From NCBI RefSeq assembly GCF_001425825.1, contig NZ_LMDM01000013.1, positions 51,811 through 115,810 on the forward strand: a DNA stretch of 64,000 bases, read 5' to 3'. Made by a program: the position numbers and the translations under genes. This DNA comes from Rhizobacter sp. Root1238 (lineage in GTDB: Bacteria > Pseudomonadota > Gammaproteobacteria > Burkholderiales > Burkholderiaceae_C). The notes under the pieces are model-generated. The model was not told where the DNA came from and did no database searches. It was given only the letters and a program-made list of their open reading frames with translations. Of this stretch, positions 20,867 through 28,834 are shown piece by piece. Position 1 is the first letter of the stretch. Every line of letters begins with the position of its first letter.

Positions 20867-22552
20867 ATGAACGTCAAACGCTTCACCGCCCGCACGTCGC
20901 GCGACGCCCTGACCCTGGTCCGCCAGGCTTTCGGCGAAGACGCGGTCGTGCTCTCGACCAAGCCCTGCGCCGAAGGCGTCGAGGTGCTGGCCATGGCGCC
21001 GGAAAGCGTTCAACAGATCGAGCGCCTGTCGGCGGCCGGTCCGATCCCGCCGTCGCCGCCGGTCGCCAAACGCGCCGCCACGCCCCGCGCCCCGGCCGCC
21101 CGCCCGGCCCCCGCGCCGCAAGCGGCACCGGCCCCGGCGATGGAAGTCACCGACGACGTCGCCCGCCTGTCGATGAGCACGCTGTCGTTCCAGGACTACG
21201 TGCGTGAACGCATGCTGAAGCGCCGCCAGGCCGCGCTGCAACAGCAGCATGGCCGCGACAACGAACCCAGCTTCATGCCCGACGACGACCTGCCGCTGCC
21301 GACCGCGCTCGAGCAGCGCCTGGCCGAACGGCAGGCGATGCACCCGGCACCGACGCAGCACACGCCGATGCAGGCCGTCGGTGGCCGCAGCCCCGCGCTG
21401 CGCGAGCCGCCGGTGCTGCGCGAGGAAATCCGCGTGCAGCAACAGCAGGCCGCTGCCGCCGCGCAAGCCCAGGCCCAGGCGCAAGCCCACGCCCAGGCGC
21501 TGGCCGATGCCCGTGCACAGGCCGCGCACACCCCCGCCCCGGTGCCGGCCGCGCCGGTCGTCTCGCTCGCCGACGCCCGCTCGACCGTCAACGCCTCGGC
21601 CCGCCGCGACCAGCAGGACATGATGAACGAGCTGCGCTCGATGAAGGGCCTGATCGAAGAGCGCTTCGGCGCGCTGGCCTTCATGGAGAAGCTGCAGCGC
21701 CAGCCCGCGCAGGCGATGCTGATCCAGAAGCTGCTCGACAGCGGCTTCTCGCCGGCGCTGATCCGCAAGCTGGCCGAGAGCCTGCCGAACGACGTCGGCG
21801 ACGAGACCGCGTGGGCCGCCAACATCCTCGAGCGCAACCTGATCACCGGCGAGAACGACGCCGCGCTCGAAGACCAGGGCGGCGTCTACGCGCTGATCGG
21901 CTCCACCGGTGTCGGCAAGACCACCAGCGCCGCGAAGATCGCCGCCGCGTTCGCCACCAAGCACGGCGCCGCCAACCTCGGCCTGATCACGCTCGACGCC
22001 TACCGCGTCGGCGCCCACGAACAACTGCGCGCCTATGGCCGCATCCTCGGCGTGCCGGTGCACACCGCGCACGACCGCGCATCGCTCGAAGACCTGCTGG
22101 AACTGCTGGCGGCCAAGAAGATGGTGCTGATCGACACCGCCGGCATGGCGCAGCGCGACAGCCGCACCCGCGAACTGCTCGACATGCTGGCCCACCGCTC
22201 GATCCAGAAGCTGCTGGTCGTGAACGCCGCCGCGCAGGGCGAGACCATCGAGGACGTGATGGTGTCGTACCGTGCCGCCGCCTGCAAAGGCATCGTGCTG
22301 TCGAAGCTCGACGAAGCCGTCAAGCTGGCGCCGGCGCTCGACGCGCTGATCCGCCACAAGCTGAAGGTCGTCGGCGTCGCCAACGGCCAGCGCGTCCCCG
22401 AAGACTGGCACCGCCTGTCGGCCCACGCGCTGGTGCACCGCGCGCTGCGCGCCAACACCGGCACCGCCTATCGCATGGATGCCGACGACGTGAACCTGAT
22501 CTTCACGGCGCGCCAGCCGGCGCTGCGCACCCGCGGATCGCTGCACGCCTGA
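20867..22552 (+). CDS. flhF: flagellar SRP-like GTPase FlhF
   Basis: This 561-residue protein has a Pro/Gln/Ala-rich variable N-terminal part, an N domain and a C-terminal SRP-type GTPase domain: G1 GSTGVGKTT at residues 345-353, DTAGMAQRD and SKLDEAVKL. FlhF sets the place and number of flagella, mainly in polar flagellates. GGAG lies eight bases before the ATG. It is the first gene of flhF-flhG-fliA, and its presence with flhG suggests a polar flagellum. Confidence 0.95.
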   Translation: MNVKRFTARTSRDALTLVRQAFGEDAVVLSTKPCAEGVEVLAMAPESVQQIERLSAAGPIPPSPPVAKRAATPRAPAARPAPAPQAAPAPAMEVTDDVARLSMSTLSFQDYVRERMLKRRQAALQQQHGRDNEPSFMPDDDLPLPTALEQRLAERQAMHPAPTQHTPMQAVGGRSPALREPPVLREEIRVQQQQAAAAAQAQAQAQAHAQALADARAQAAHTPAPVPAAPVVSLADARSTVNASARRDQQDMMNELRSMKGLIEERFGALAFMEKLQRQPAQAMLIQKLLDSGFSPALIRKLAESLPNDVGDETAWAANILERNLITGENDAALEDQGGVYALIGSTGVGKTTSAAKIAAAFATKHGAANLGLITLDAYRVGAHEQLRAYGRILGVPVHTAHDRASLEDLLELLAAKKMVLIDTAGMAQRDSRTRELLDMLAHRSIQKLLVVNAAAQGETIEDVMVSYRAAACKGIVLSKLDEAVKLAPALDALIRHKLKVVGVANGQRVPEDWHRLSAHALVHRALRANTGTAYRMDADDVNLIFTARQPALRTRGSLHA

Positions 22553-22601
22553 TCGCTGCGCCTCCACAAGAACAGCCACCTAGCCTCGTCCTCAGCGCCC
22601 C

Positions 22602-23384
22602 ATGCACGACGCCTACGACTCCTCGTTCCCGCAAGACCAGGCCCACGGCCTGCGCCAGCTGTTCGGCCAGACGCGCGTGCGTTTCGTGCCGGTGGTGGCC
22701 AACCCGAACATGGCGTTCGGCGGCGTGATGCTGGAGCGCCTGTGCACCGCCTTCGGTGAGCTCGGGGCGCACGTGCTGGTGATCGACGCGTCCGATCGCG
22801 CGCCGGCGCCGGCCGAGCTGACGGCCGTCGGCCTGACCGGCTGCGTCGAGCCGCTGTCGCAGCAGGTGTCGTACCTGGCCGCCCGCGGCCTGCCGATCCG
22901 CTACGTGGATGCGCACGGCAGCACCGCCGCCTTCCTGCACGCCGCGGCCGATGCCGCGCCCTATGCCGACGTGGTGCTGGTGCATGCCACCGAGACCGAC
23001 CTGTGCCGCCTGTTCATGCGCAGCGAGGCCCGCCCGCTGCTGCTGGCCGACGACCGCCCGGCCAGCGTGACCCACGCCTACGCTGCGATGAAGCTGCTGA
23101 CGCAGCGCGCAGGCCTGATGGTGCACGACCTGCTGCTCGGCGCCGCCCCCCATTCGCCGCGCGCCGAACGCATCGCGCAGCAGATCGCTTCCTGTGCCGA
23201 TGGCTTCCTGGGCGCCGTGCTGCGCGACTGGATGCACATCGATCCCGCATCCGACGTCAACGACCCGCCCACCCCGGCCCTGCGCCGCTGGGCCCGCGAC
23301 GTGCTGCAGCCTGCCGCCGCCGAAACCGCCCATGCCACCGGCTACCCGGTGTACCGCGAGTTTCCGCAGCAGGCCCTGAACTGA
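22602..23384 (+). CDS. flhG: FlhG/FleN-like flagellar number regulator with a degenerate nucleotide site
   Basis: This 260-residue protein lies between flhF and fliA, the usual place of flhG. It keeps the MinD-like fold signs (LCTAFGELGAHVLVIDASDR, ADVVLVHATETD, a DRPASVTHAYAAMKLLTQRA helix). The P-loop, GKGGVGKT in active MinD/FlhG, is replaced by NPNMAFGG at residues 34-41, so normal ATP binding is unlikely. FlhG limits flagellar number by acting on FlhF and, in some species, on a master regulator. The family call rests on context and fold pattern. Confidence 0.7.
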   Translation: MHDAYDSSFPQDQAHGLRQLFGQTRVRFVPVVANPNMAFGGVMLERLCTAFGELGAHVLVIDASDRAPAPAELTAVGLTGCVEPLSQQVSYLAARGLPIRYVDAHGSTAAFLHAAADAAPYADVVLVHATETDLCRLFMRSEARPLLLADDRPASVTHAYAAMKLLTQRAGLMVHDLLLGAAPHSPRAERIAQQIASCADGFLGAVLRDWMHIDPASDVNDPPTPALRRWARDVLQPAAAETAHATGYPVYREFPQQALN

Positions 23385-23404
23385 ATATCCCCGGAGCTGA
23401 CCCC

Positions 23405-24118
23405 ATGTACACCGCCAAAGGCCAACTCGACGTCAACTCGATGCTCAAGCAATACAGCTCGCTGGTGCGCCGCCTGGCCCACCAGATGATCGCCAAGTTG
23501 CCTGCCAACGTCGAGATCGACGACCTGATCCAGGTCGGCATGATCGGGTTGACCGACGCGCTGAGCCGCTTCGACGCGGCCCAGGGCGTGCAGTTCGAGA
23601 CCTTCGCGACGCAGCGCATCCGCGGCGCGATGCTCGACGAGCTGCGCGGCAACGACTACCTGTCGCGCGGCACGCGCAAGCAGCAGCGCACGATCGAATC
23701 GGCGGTGCACAAGCTCGAGCAGAAGCTCGGCCGCGCGCCCGCCGAGAGCGAGATCGCGCGCGAGATGGGCATCACGCTGCCCGAATACCAGGAACTTCTC
23801 GGCAAGGTGCGCGGCACCCAGCTGGTCTACCTGGAGGACATGTCGGGCGACGATGGCGACAACGACTTCCTCGACCGGCACGTGGCCGACGAAGGGATCA
23901 ACCCGCTGGCGCAGTTGCAGGACCAGCGCATGCGCCAGGCCCTGGTCGACGGCATCAAGACGCTGCCGGAACGCGAGCAGTACGTGATGAGCATGTACTA
24001 CGAGCACGACATGAACCTGAAGGAAATCGCGGCGGTGCTGAAGGTGACCGAATCGCGCGTCTGCCAACTGCACAGCCAATCCATTGCCCGCCTGCGCGTC
24101 AAGCTGCGCGAGTGGTGA
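23405..24118 (+). CDS. fliA: flagellar sigma factor FliA (sigma-28)
   Basis: This 237-residue sigma-70 family protein contains region 2 (LVRRLAHQMIAKLPANVEID, IDDLIQVGMIGLTDALSRFD), region 3 (APAESEIAREMGITLPEYQE) and region 4 (LPEREQYVMSMYYEHDMNLK). FliA directs late flagellar genes and is held by FlgM until the hook is complete. The ATG at 23405 fits the family length. It is 20 bases downstream of flhG. Confidence 0.96.
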   Translation: MYTAKGQLDVNSMLKQYSSLVRRLAHQMIAKLPANVEIDDLIQVGMIGLTDALSRFDAAQGVQFETFATQRIRGAMLDELRGNDYLSRGTRKQQRTIESAVHKLEQKLGRAPAESEIAREMGITLPEYQELLGKVRGTQLVYLEDMSGDDGDNDFLDRHVADEGINPLAQLQDQRMRQALVDGIKTLPEREQYVMSMYYEHDMNLKEIAAVLKVTESRVCQLHSQSIARLRVKLREW

Positions 24119-24137
24119 TCACAGAAACCGAGACGCC

Positions 24138-25493
24138 ATGTTTGCAATGTTCAGGAAGGGTCGCGAGCAGTCGCCCGTGGAGCCTGTCGAACCCGCCGTG
24201 AACGCCCCCGGCGAGCCCGATTTGCGGGCCGCGGTGCAGTCGATCGGCAAGCAGGCGTCGAGCGTCGGCCGTGATGCCGCCGAGGTGCGCGGGCTGCTCG
24301 ACGACGCGAGCAAGGTGTCGGCACGCCAGGCGCAGGCCGTCACCGTGCTGGCCGGCCAGTTGGGCGAGGTCACGCGGGCGCAGCAGGCCATTGGCGATGT
24401 CACGGCCGGCAGCCTCGATGCGGTCGGGCGTGCGCGCGACGCGGTCGAGGCGGTCGGCACCGAGGTGGCCGGCATCGTCGACACGCTGCGCGAGGTGGCC
24501 GAGGCCGCCAGCGAGATCACGCAGATCGCGCTGCAGACGCGGCTGGTGGCGTTCAACGCGTCGGTCGAAGCGAAGCGTGCCGGCGAGGCCGGGCGCGGTT
24601 TCGGCGTGGTGGCCGATGCGGTGAAGGACCTGGCGTCGAAGGTCGAGGGCTCGTCGAAGGCGATCATGAGCACCGTGGGCGTGCTCGACACCCGCATCGG
24701 GGCCTTGTCGCGCGAGATCCAGGCCAAGCCCGGCGAAGTCAAGCAAGGCGGTTTCCACAAGGCGCTGGCCGATGTGGAGGCCGGGGTCGCGAGCATCACC
24801 GCCGCGGCGACGCAGAGCCGCGAGATCTGCGGCGGCGTCAACGTGCAGATGGGCGCGATGCAGTCGGAGATCCAGCAGACCACCGCCGCGCTCGACAACG
24901 CGATGCGCCGCAGCGAGGCCTTCCTGAAGGTCTCGGAGCACCTGATCGAGCTGGTCGCCGAATGCGGCATCGAGACCGAGGACACGCCGTTCATCCAGGC
25001 CGCGATGGAAGCGGCCGCGCAGATCGGCAAGCTGCTCGAGGACTCGCTGCGCACCGGGACGATCTCGGCGGCCGACCTGTTCGACGAGAGCTACCGGCCG
25101 TTGCCGGGGACGAACCCGGCGCAGCACGCGACGAAGTTCATCGAGCTGGCGGACCGGCTGTTCCCGCAGGTGCAGGAGCGCGTGCTGACGCTGAGTTCGA
25201 AGGTGGTGTTCTGCATCGCTGTCGACCGCAACGGTTATGTGGCCACGCACAACAAGAAGTACTGCCAACCGCAACGCGGCGACCTGGCCTGGGACACGGC
25301 CAACAGCCGCTACCGCCGGATCTTCAACGACCGCACCGGGCTCGCCTCGGCGCGCAACCAGCGCCCGTTCCTGCTGCAGACCTACCGCCGCGACATGGGC
25401 GGCGGCCAGTTCGTGCTGCTGAAGGAAGCCGCCGCACCGATCACGGTGCAGGGGCGGCATTGGGGTGGGATGCGGGTGGCGTTCAGTTTTTGA
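24138..25493 (+). CDS. soluble methyl-accepting chemotaxis protein
   Basis: This 451-residue protein has no membrane segment. Residues 30-260 are a chemoreceptor signalling coiled coil, with the hairpin tip ITQIALQTRLVAFNASVEAK and AGEAGRGFGVVADAVKDLAS. The last 170 residues resemble a small Cache/PAS-like sensor (FCIAVDRNGYVATHNKKYCQ, then FNDRTGLASARNQRPFLLQT), placed after rather than before the signalling part. It would sense a cytoplasmic cue and feed CheA. It starts 19 bases after fliA, so it is probably co-transcribed. A DUF-type reading for the C terminus is possible. Confidence 0.85.
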   Translation: MFAMFRKGREQSPVEPVEPAVNAPGEPDLRAAVQSIGKQASSVGRDAAEVRGLLDDASKVSARQAQAVTVLAGQLGEVTRAQQAIGDVTAGSLDAVGRARDAVEAVGTEVAGIVDTLREVAEAASEITQIALQTRLVAFNASVEAKRAGEAGRGFGVVADAVKDLASKVEGSSKAIMSTVGVLDTRIGALSREIQAKPGEVKQGGFHKALADVEAGVASITAAATQSREICGGVNVQMGAMQSEIQQTTAALDNAMRRSEAFLKVSEHLIELVAECGIETEDTPFIQAAMEAAAQIGKLLEDSLRTGTISAADLFDESYRPLPGTNPAQHATKFIELADRLFPQVQERVLTLSSKVVFCIAVDRNGYVATHNKKYCQPQRGDLAWDTANSRYRRIFNDRTGLASARNQRPFLLQTYRRDMGGGQFVLLKEAAAPITVQGRHWGGMRVAFSF

Positions 25494-25501
25494 CGGACGA
25501 G

Positions 25502-25518
25502 GCAACTCAGGGAGTTGC
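25502..25518. other. short hairpin after the chemoreceptor gene
   Basis: GCAACTC and GAGTTGC form a perfect 7-base-pair stem around AGG, eight bases after the stop. No T run follows. It may stabilise or weakly end the fliA-receptor transcript. The next 165 bases to the minus-strand ORF show no gene. Confidence 0.4.
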
Positions 25519-25685
25519 TGATCAACGGCCAGTTTCGCTCAGGCGCATGGTCGGCGATTCGACGGCGCGTCCGTCGCCAAGCCCTTGTAGCGGGCCTTCC
25601 TCGGGGCGGAACAGGCTCTTCTCACGTGGAACCGACGTTCGACCTTCGCTCGCACGCTCGCCTTGATCCGCTCGACTTCGGGACG

Positions 25686-25952
25686 TTATTGATTGACGTC
25701 TCCATAATAATCGGGACACGGCTCCCACGAGTCTGATTCGGAATCGTCCTGTTTCTCCAAGGCCATTCTCAATTCGTTATATTCCTTCAATACGTCTTTG
25801 CCGAATTCATCATTCGGGGTATTTGATTCTGCTTTAATGCGGAGTTTGGAAATTTTTTCCAGGATATTTTGGCGCGACTGTCCCGTGCGGTTTTTCGCTC
25901 CAGAGATGGAGGGTGTTTGCGGTTTGGGTTTATTTGCTCTGATTGTGCTCAT
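25686..25952 (-). CDS. AT-richer orphan ORF, unknown function
   Basis: This encodes an 88-residue hydrophilic protein: a basic, Ser/Thr/Pro/Gln-rich N terminus (MSTIRANKPKPQTPSISGAK), a short helix (QNILEKISKLRIKAES) and an acidic end with DDSESDSWEPCPDYYGD. Base composition is clearly lower in GC than every neighbour and many third positions are A or T, which suggests recent acquisition. There is no signal peptide. A TTGAAA lies upstream near 26000 as a possible -35, without a good -10. The N-terminal make-up resembles type III secreted proteins, but that alone is weak evidence. Confidence 0.5.
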   Translation of the reverse strand: MSTIRANKPKPQTPSISGAKNRTGQSRQNILEKISKLRIKAESNTPNDEFGKDVLKEYNELRMALEKQDDSESDSWEPCPDYYGDVNQ

Positions 25953-26274
25953 TTGATGATTCTCGAGTGAAAGTTAAAAAAGCCGAGTGACTGATTTTCA
26001 ACCTGCATGGCGTGCTTCCATGAACAGGCTTCTGGTCGAAAGCTGAGTCGCTGACCACCCCCTAAGTCACTTCTCCAGCGGATTCGATCCATGCAGGTCC
26101 ATCATTCAGGGGCAGCGTCTCACGGGCTTGACGGCGACTTGTGGTGTCTCCATAGCCTGTTCGCCATTACCGTGGTTGATTCGGACGGGATCCTGGATGC
26201 CCAATCCACCGATTTGCTTGATGTCCTATTCGGCGGGCCATCCACGGCTCCCGCGTGACGAAAGAGAGTTCTCC
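25953..26274. other. gene-free stretch between the orphan ORF and the methyltransferase
   Basis: These 322 bases have mixed composition, AT-richer near the orphan ORF and becoming GC-rich towards the methyltransferase. I see no RNA gene, hairpin or convincing ORF; an open frame from 26128 joins the methyltransferase but its first 49 residues do not look coding. Confidence 0.45.
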
Positions 26275-27024
26275 ATGGTCTGGCCGCTGCCCGCCTTGCT
26301 CGCCTGGTCTCTGGCGTGGGCGCTCTTTCTTGCGTTGCGACGCACGGCAGTGCCGCCTGGCGTGGCGCTGCTGTTGGCCACCGCGCTCGGCGGGCTGCTG
26401 GCCCTGCTGCCGATCGTTGCCGGCACGAGCTGGCGCCGCATCTTCGTCGCGCTCGGCTTTCCGCTCTCTCTGCTCGCATCGGGCGTCGCCTCGGCATTGC
26501 CCGCGTGGACCTGGCTGCTGCCGATGGGCGCTCTGATCTCCCTCTACCCCGTCCATGCTTGGCGCGATGCGCCGGTCTTCCCGACGCCGCGCGGTGCGCT
26601 GCGTGGGCTGTCGGAGTTGGTGCCGCTGCCCGCGGGCGCCCGGGTGCTCGACGCCGGCTGCGGCTTGGGCGACGGGCTGCGCGAGTTGCACGCGGCCTAT
26701 CCGCACGCGATGCTCGATGGGATCGAGTGGAGCTGGCCGGTGCGGTTGCTGTGCGGCCTGCGCTGTCGCCTGTTGCGGATCCCGGCGCGCGTGACGCGCG
26801 GCGACATCTGGAAAGCCGATTGGTCCGGCTACGAACTCGTCTACCTGTTCCAGCGGCCTGAAAGCATGCCGCGCGCCGTCGCGAAGGCGCGGCAGGAGCT
26901 GCGCCCGGGGGCGTGGATGGCGAGTCTGGAGTTCGAGGCGCTGGAGCTGCGCCCGGTGGCCCGGCACCTCTGCCCGGATGGGCGGCCGGTGTGGCTGTAT
27001 CAGGTGCCGTTCAAAGGGCGCTGA
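26275..27024 (+). CDS. membrane-anchored SAM-dependent methyltransferase
   Basis: This 249-residue protein has about three N-terminal membrane helices (residues 1-90, with LLAWSLAWALFLALRR and VALLLATALGGLLALLPIVA), then a class I methyltransferase fold with motif I VLDAGCGLGDG from residue 124, an acidic E after the second strand (DGIEW) and GDIWKADWSGYELVYLF as the later motifs. AGAGAG lies before the ATG at 26275. The substrate is unknown; a lipid or envelope component is likely given the anchor. It stands alone between flagellar operons. Confidence 0.75.
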   Translation: MVWPLPALLAWSLAWALFLALRRTAVPPGVALLLATALGGLLALLPIVAGTSWRRIFVALGFPLSLLASGVASALPAWTWLLPMGALISLYPVHAWRDAPVFPTPRGALRGLSELVPLPAGARVLDAGCGLGDGLRELHAAYPHAMLDGIEWSWPVRLLCGLRCRLLRIPARVTRGDIWKADWSGYELVYLFQRPESMPRAVAKARQELRPGAWMASLEFEALELRPVARHLCPDGRPVWLYQVPFKGR

Positions 27025-27047
27025 CCCGGATTGGCATCCGGGCTACG
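27025..27047. repeat. single REP-type unit
   Basis: This is an exact 23-base copy of the right arm of the element at 20533-20597. It begins one base after the methyltransferase stop and lies between two convergent genes. Confidence 0.85.
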
Positions 27048-27058
27048 TCAGCCCTCAA

Positions 27059-27451
27059 TCAAGCCTGGACGAAACCGCGGCTGCCGCGCTCTGCGGGGCC
27101 GATCGCCGAATACACCGCGGCCGGCCGCTCGCGCGGCATCAGCACGTCGATCGCACGATCCAGCGCGGCAGTGGCACGGGCCAGCGATTCGCGCTGTGCC
27201 GCCACCAGCCCGCCGGCCAGCGCCAGGCGCTCGCGCAACGGGGTGGGCACCGGGCCGCTGCGGGCCGCGCGGGAGAAGAGGTCGACCGCACGCGCCAGCG
27301 AGCGGTGCAGTTCGGTCGCATGCAGGTCGATCGCCGCGCTGTCGCGCGTGCGCAGCGCCTCGCCCAGCGAGGCGAGCTGCGTCTCGACCGCGCCGAGGGT
27401 GGCCTCGAGTTCGGGCGAGGTTTCGTACGCGGGAATCACCGGCTGCTGCAT
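27059..27451 (-). CDS. flgN: flagellar chaperone FlgN
   Basis: This 130-residue, mainly helical protein has no signal or membrane segment. Sequence similarity in FlgN is low, so the call rests on size, helical pattern (LEATLGAVETQLASLGEALR) and position directly after flgM. FlgN is the cytoplasmic chaperone of the hook-filament junction proteins FlgK and FlgL, both encoded in this window. A 72-base gap separates it from flgM, with which it probably shares the sigma-28 promoter. Confidence 0.75.
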   Translation of the reverse strand: MQQPVIPAYETSPELEATLGAVETQLASLGEALRTRDSAAIDLHATELHRSLARAVDLFSRAARSGPVPTPLRERLALAGGLVAAQRESLARATAALDRAIDVLMPRERPAAVYSAIGPAERGSRGFVQA

Positions 27452-27523
27452 GACGAACGGGTGGCCAGGGGCCGTTGAAGAAATCGAGACAGAGACCGAA
27501 ACAGGAAGCGGGACCGCCGGCGA

Positions 27524-27847
27524 TCAGTGCCCCAGCACTTCGCGGGCGTTGGCGATCAGCTTGTCGGCGATGGCTTCCGGATTGACCTTGAAGCTGCCGT
27601 TCTCGATCGCGTCGGACATGCGCTTGACCTTGTCGGCGTCGAAATCGGCGTTGGCCAAGCCGGTGCCGGTCAGCGACGACGCCGCGCTCGACAGCGAGAC
27701 GGTGGTGCTGGCTTCGGGGGCCGCGGCGCCGACGGCCGGGGTGGCCTGTTCAGCGGGCTTCGCGGTCGTCCCTTGCTTTTGCGTGGTGCTGCCGACCGCC
27801 TGCGTGGGGGCGGCCGCTTCTGCGTGATTGCCGATCTTGATGCTCAT
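27524..27847 (-). CDS. flgM: anti-sigma-28 factor FlgM
   Basis: This 107-residue protein has a disordered, Ala/Thr/Gln-rich N-terminal half and a C-terminal sigma-binding part (VKRMSDAIENGSFKVNPEAI, then ADKLIANAREVL) typical of FlgM. AAGGAG lies nine bases before the ATG at 27847. FlgM holds FliA inactive and is exported through the finished hook. A good FliA promoter lies 50-80 bases upstream, giving feedback control. Confidence 0.93.
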   Translation of the reverse strand: MSIKIGNHAEAAAPTQAVGSTTQKQGTTAKPAEQATPAVGAAAPEASTTVSLSSAASSLTGTGLANADFDADKVKRMSDAIENGSFKVNPEAIADKLIANAREVLGH

Positions 27848-27898
27848 GAAGGACTCCTTGGGTCGGGACACTGGGCCCGGCCTTTCAACATGCACGGT

Positions 27899-27925
27899 GT
27901 ATCGGCCCGCCCGATGGCGACTTGA
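27899..27925 (-). promoter_or_regulatory. sigma-28 (FliA) promoter of flgM
   Basis: On the minus strand TCAAGTCG, an 11-base spacer and GCCGATAC match the FliA consensus TAAAGTTT-N11-GCCGATAA, including six of eight bases at -10 core GCCGATA plus the correct spacing. It lies between flgA and flgM. Confidence 0.75.
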
Positions 27926-27962
27926 GGGCTTTCGCCCGAATTGTTGTCCCTGGGACGGTTTT

Positions 27963-28673
27963 TCACAATGCGAGTTCCAACTGGTGTTCCGCGACCGCGA
28001 CACCCGTCACGAGACGGCCGCTTTCGGTGCGCACGCGCGCCGGCTGGCCTTCGATGCCAGCGGTCACTGCCTCGCCGGAGCCGGCCACTGCGTAGCCATC
28101 GCCGACGGCCCGGATGCGAACGGTGTCGCCCGGGGCAAACCATTGCCGGGCCTTCAGCGTGGCTTGGCGCACGCCCTGGCCAGCCGACACCGAGCGCGCG
28201 AGCACCCTGCCGACCAGCGCCGAGGCGTCAGTCAGCGCCGGGCTGGCCTCTTCGGCGAGGTCGACCTCGGTTTCGCGGACGTCGGCGGCCGCCAGCACCT
28301 GGCCGGCCGGCATCGCCTGGGTCATGACCAGCGCCTTGCCCCAGACCTTGACGGTCACCGGCAGATACACATTCCACGGCGTCGCACCCTGGATGCAGCG
28401 CAGCCCGATCCGCGTCTTGCCCCACAGCCGGGTGTTCGGCGTCAGATAAGCCTGGACCTGCTGGCAGGGCGCCAGGCGCAGGCGGGCGTCCAACGGCCCG
28501 GCGACCACTTCGACGCGGCCCGGCAGGTCGCTGGCGAGGTGGCTCTTCACGAAGCCGAGGGCCTGCTGCTCGAGCGGCGACGGCGTTGCCGCCTCGGCCG
28601 CGAACGTGACGCGGCCCATCGCCACGAGGGCGACGAAAGCGATGAAGGCAACAAGGGCAGGGGCTTTGTTCAC
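27963..28673 (-). CDS. flgA: P-ring assembly chaperone FlgA
   Basis: This 236-residue exported protein has the SAF-type FlgA domain (VMTQAMPAGQVLAAADVRET, then VRIRAVGDGYAVAGSGEAVT). A GTG at 28673 gives the best signal peptide (NKAPALVAFIAFVALVAMGR followed by VTFA); an in-frame ATG at 28706 would add 11 residues. GGAGG sits too close to the GTG, so the start is uncertain. FlgA helps FlgI form the P ring in the periplasm. It is divergent from flgB. Confidence 0.88.
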   Translation of the reverse strand: MNKAPALVAFIAFVALVAMGRVTFAAEAATPSPLEQQALGFVKSHLASDLPGRVEVVAGPLDARLRLAPCQQVQAYLTPNTRLWGKTRIGLRCIQGATPWNVYLPVTVKVWGKALVMTQAMPAGQVLAAADVRETEVDLAEEASPALTDASALVGRVLARSVSAGQGVRQATLKARQWFAPGDTVRIRAVGDGYAVAGSGEAVTAGIEGQPARVRTESGRLVTGVAVAEHQLELAL

Positions 28674-28714
28674 GCCTCCACTGTAGGAGCGCGTTGCCGC
28701 CCGCAAGCGCTCGA

Positions 28715-28739
28715 AATGGCGGACAAACCGGCCGCTATT
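28715..28739. promoter_or_regulatory. possible FlhDC-type operator between flgA and flgB
   Basis: AATGGCGG, nine bases, then CCGCTATT form an imperfect inverted repeat that resembles the enteric FlhD4C2 box (two AATGGCG-like halves about ten bases apart). It lies in the divergent gap and could activate both operons. The right half overlaps the GGCCGNTTTTCCC block seen before other flagellar operons. Confidence 0.4.
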
Positions 28740-28773
28740 CCCGCTTATGTTTCAGAAGGCGCTGCCCACAATC
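28730..28773 (+). promoter_or_regulatory. putative flagellar promoter upstream of flgB
   Basis: GGCCGCTATTCCCGC at 28730 matches the first block of the fliF, flhB and flhF sites, and CTTATGTTTCAG and CCCACAAT follow in the places of CTCAAGTTTCCG and GGAACAAT. Spacing is shorter by about 12 bases. Confidence 0.35.
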
Positions 28774-28834
28774 CTTTCACATCGCCCATGGCCTCGGCAC
28801 CCACCGACGCCACGGACCGAAAGGACACACCGCC

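Noticed and set aside
25515..25685. Possible IS remnant after the chemoreceptor gene
   Set aside because: GGGAGTTGCTGATCAACGG looked like an IS end, but I see no partner inverted repeat, target duplication or transposase fragment.
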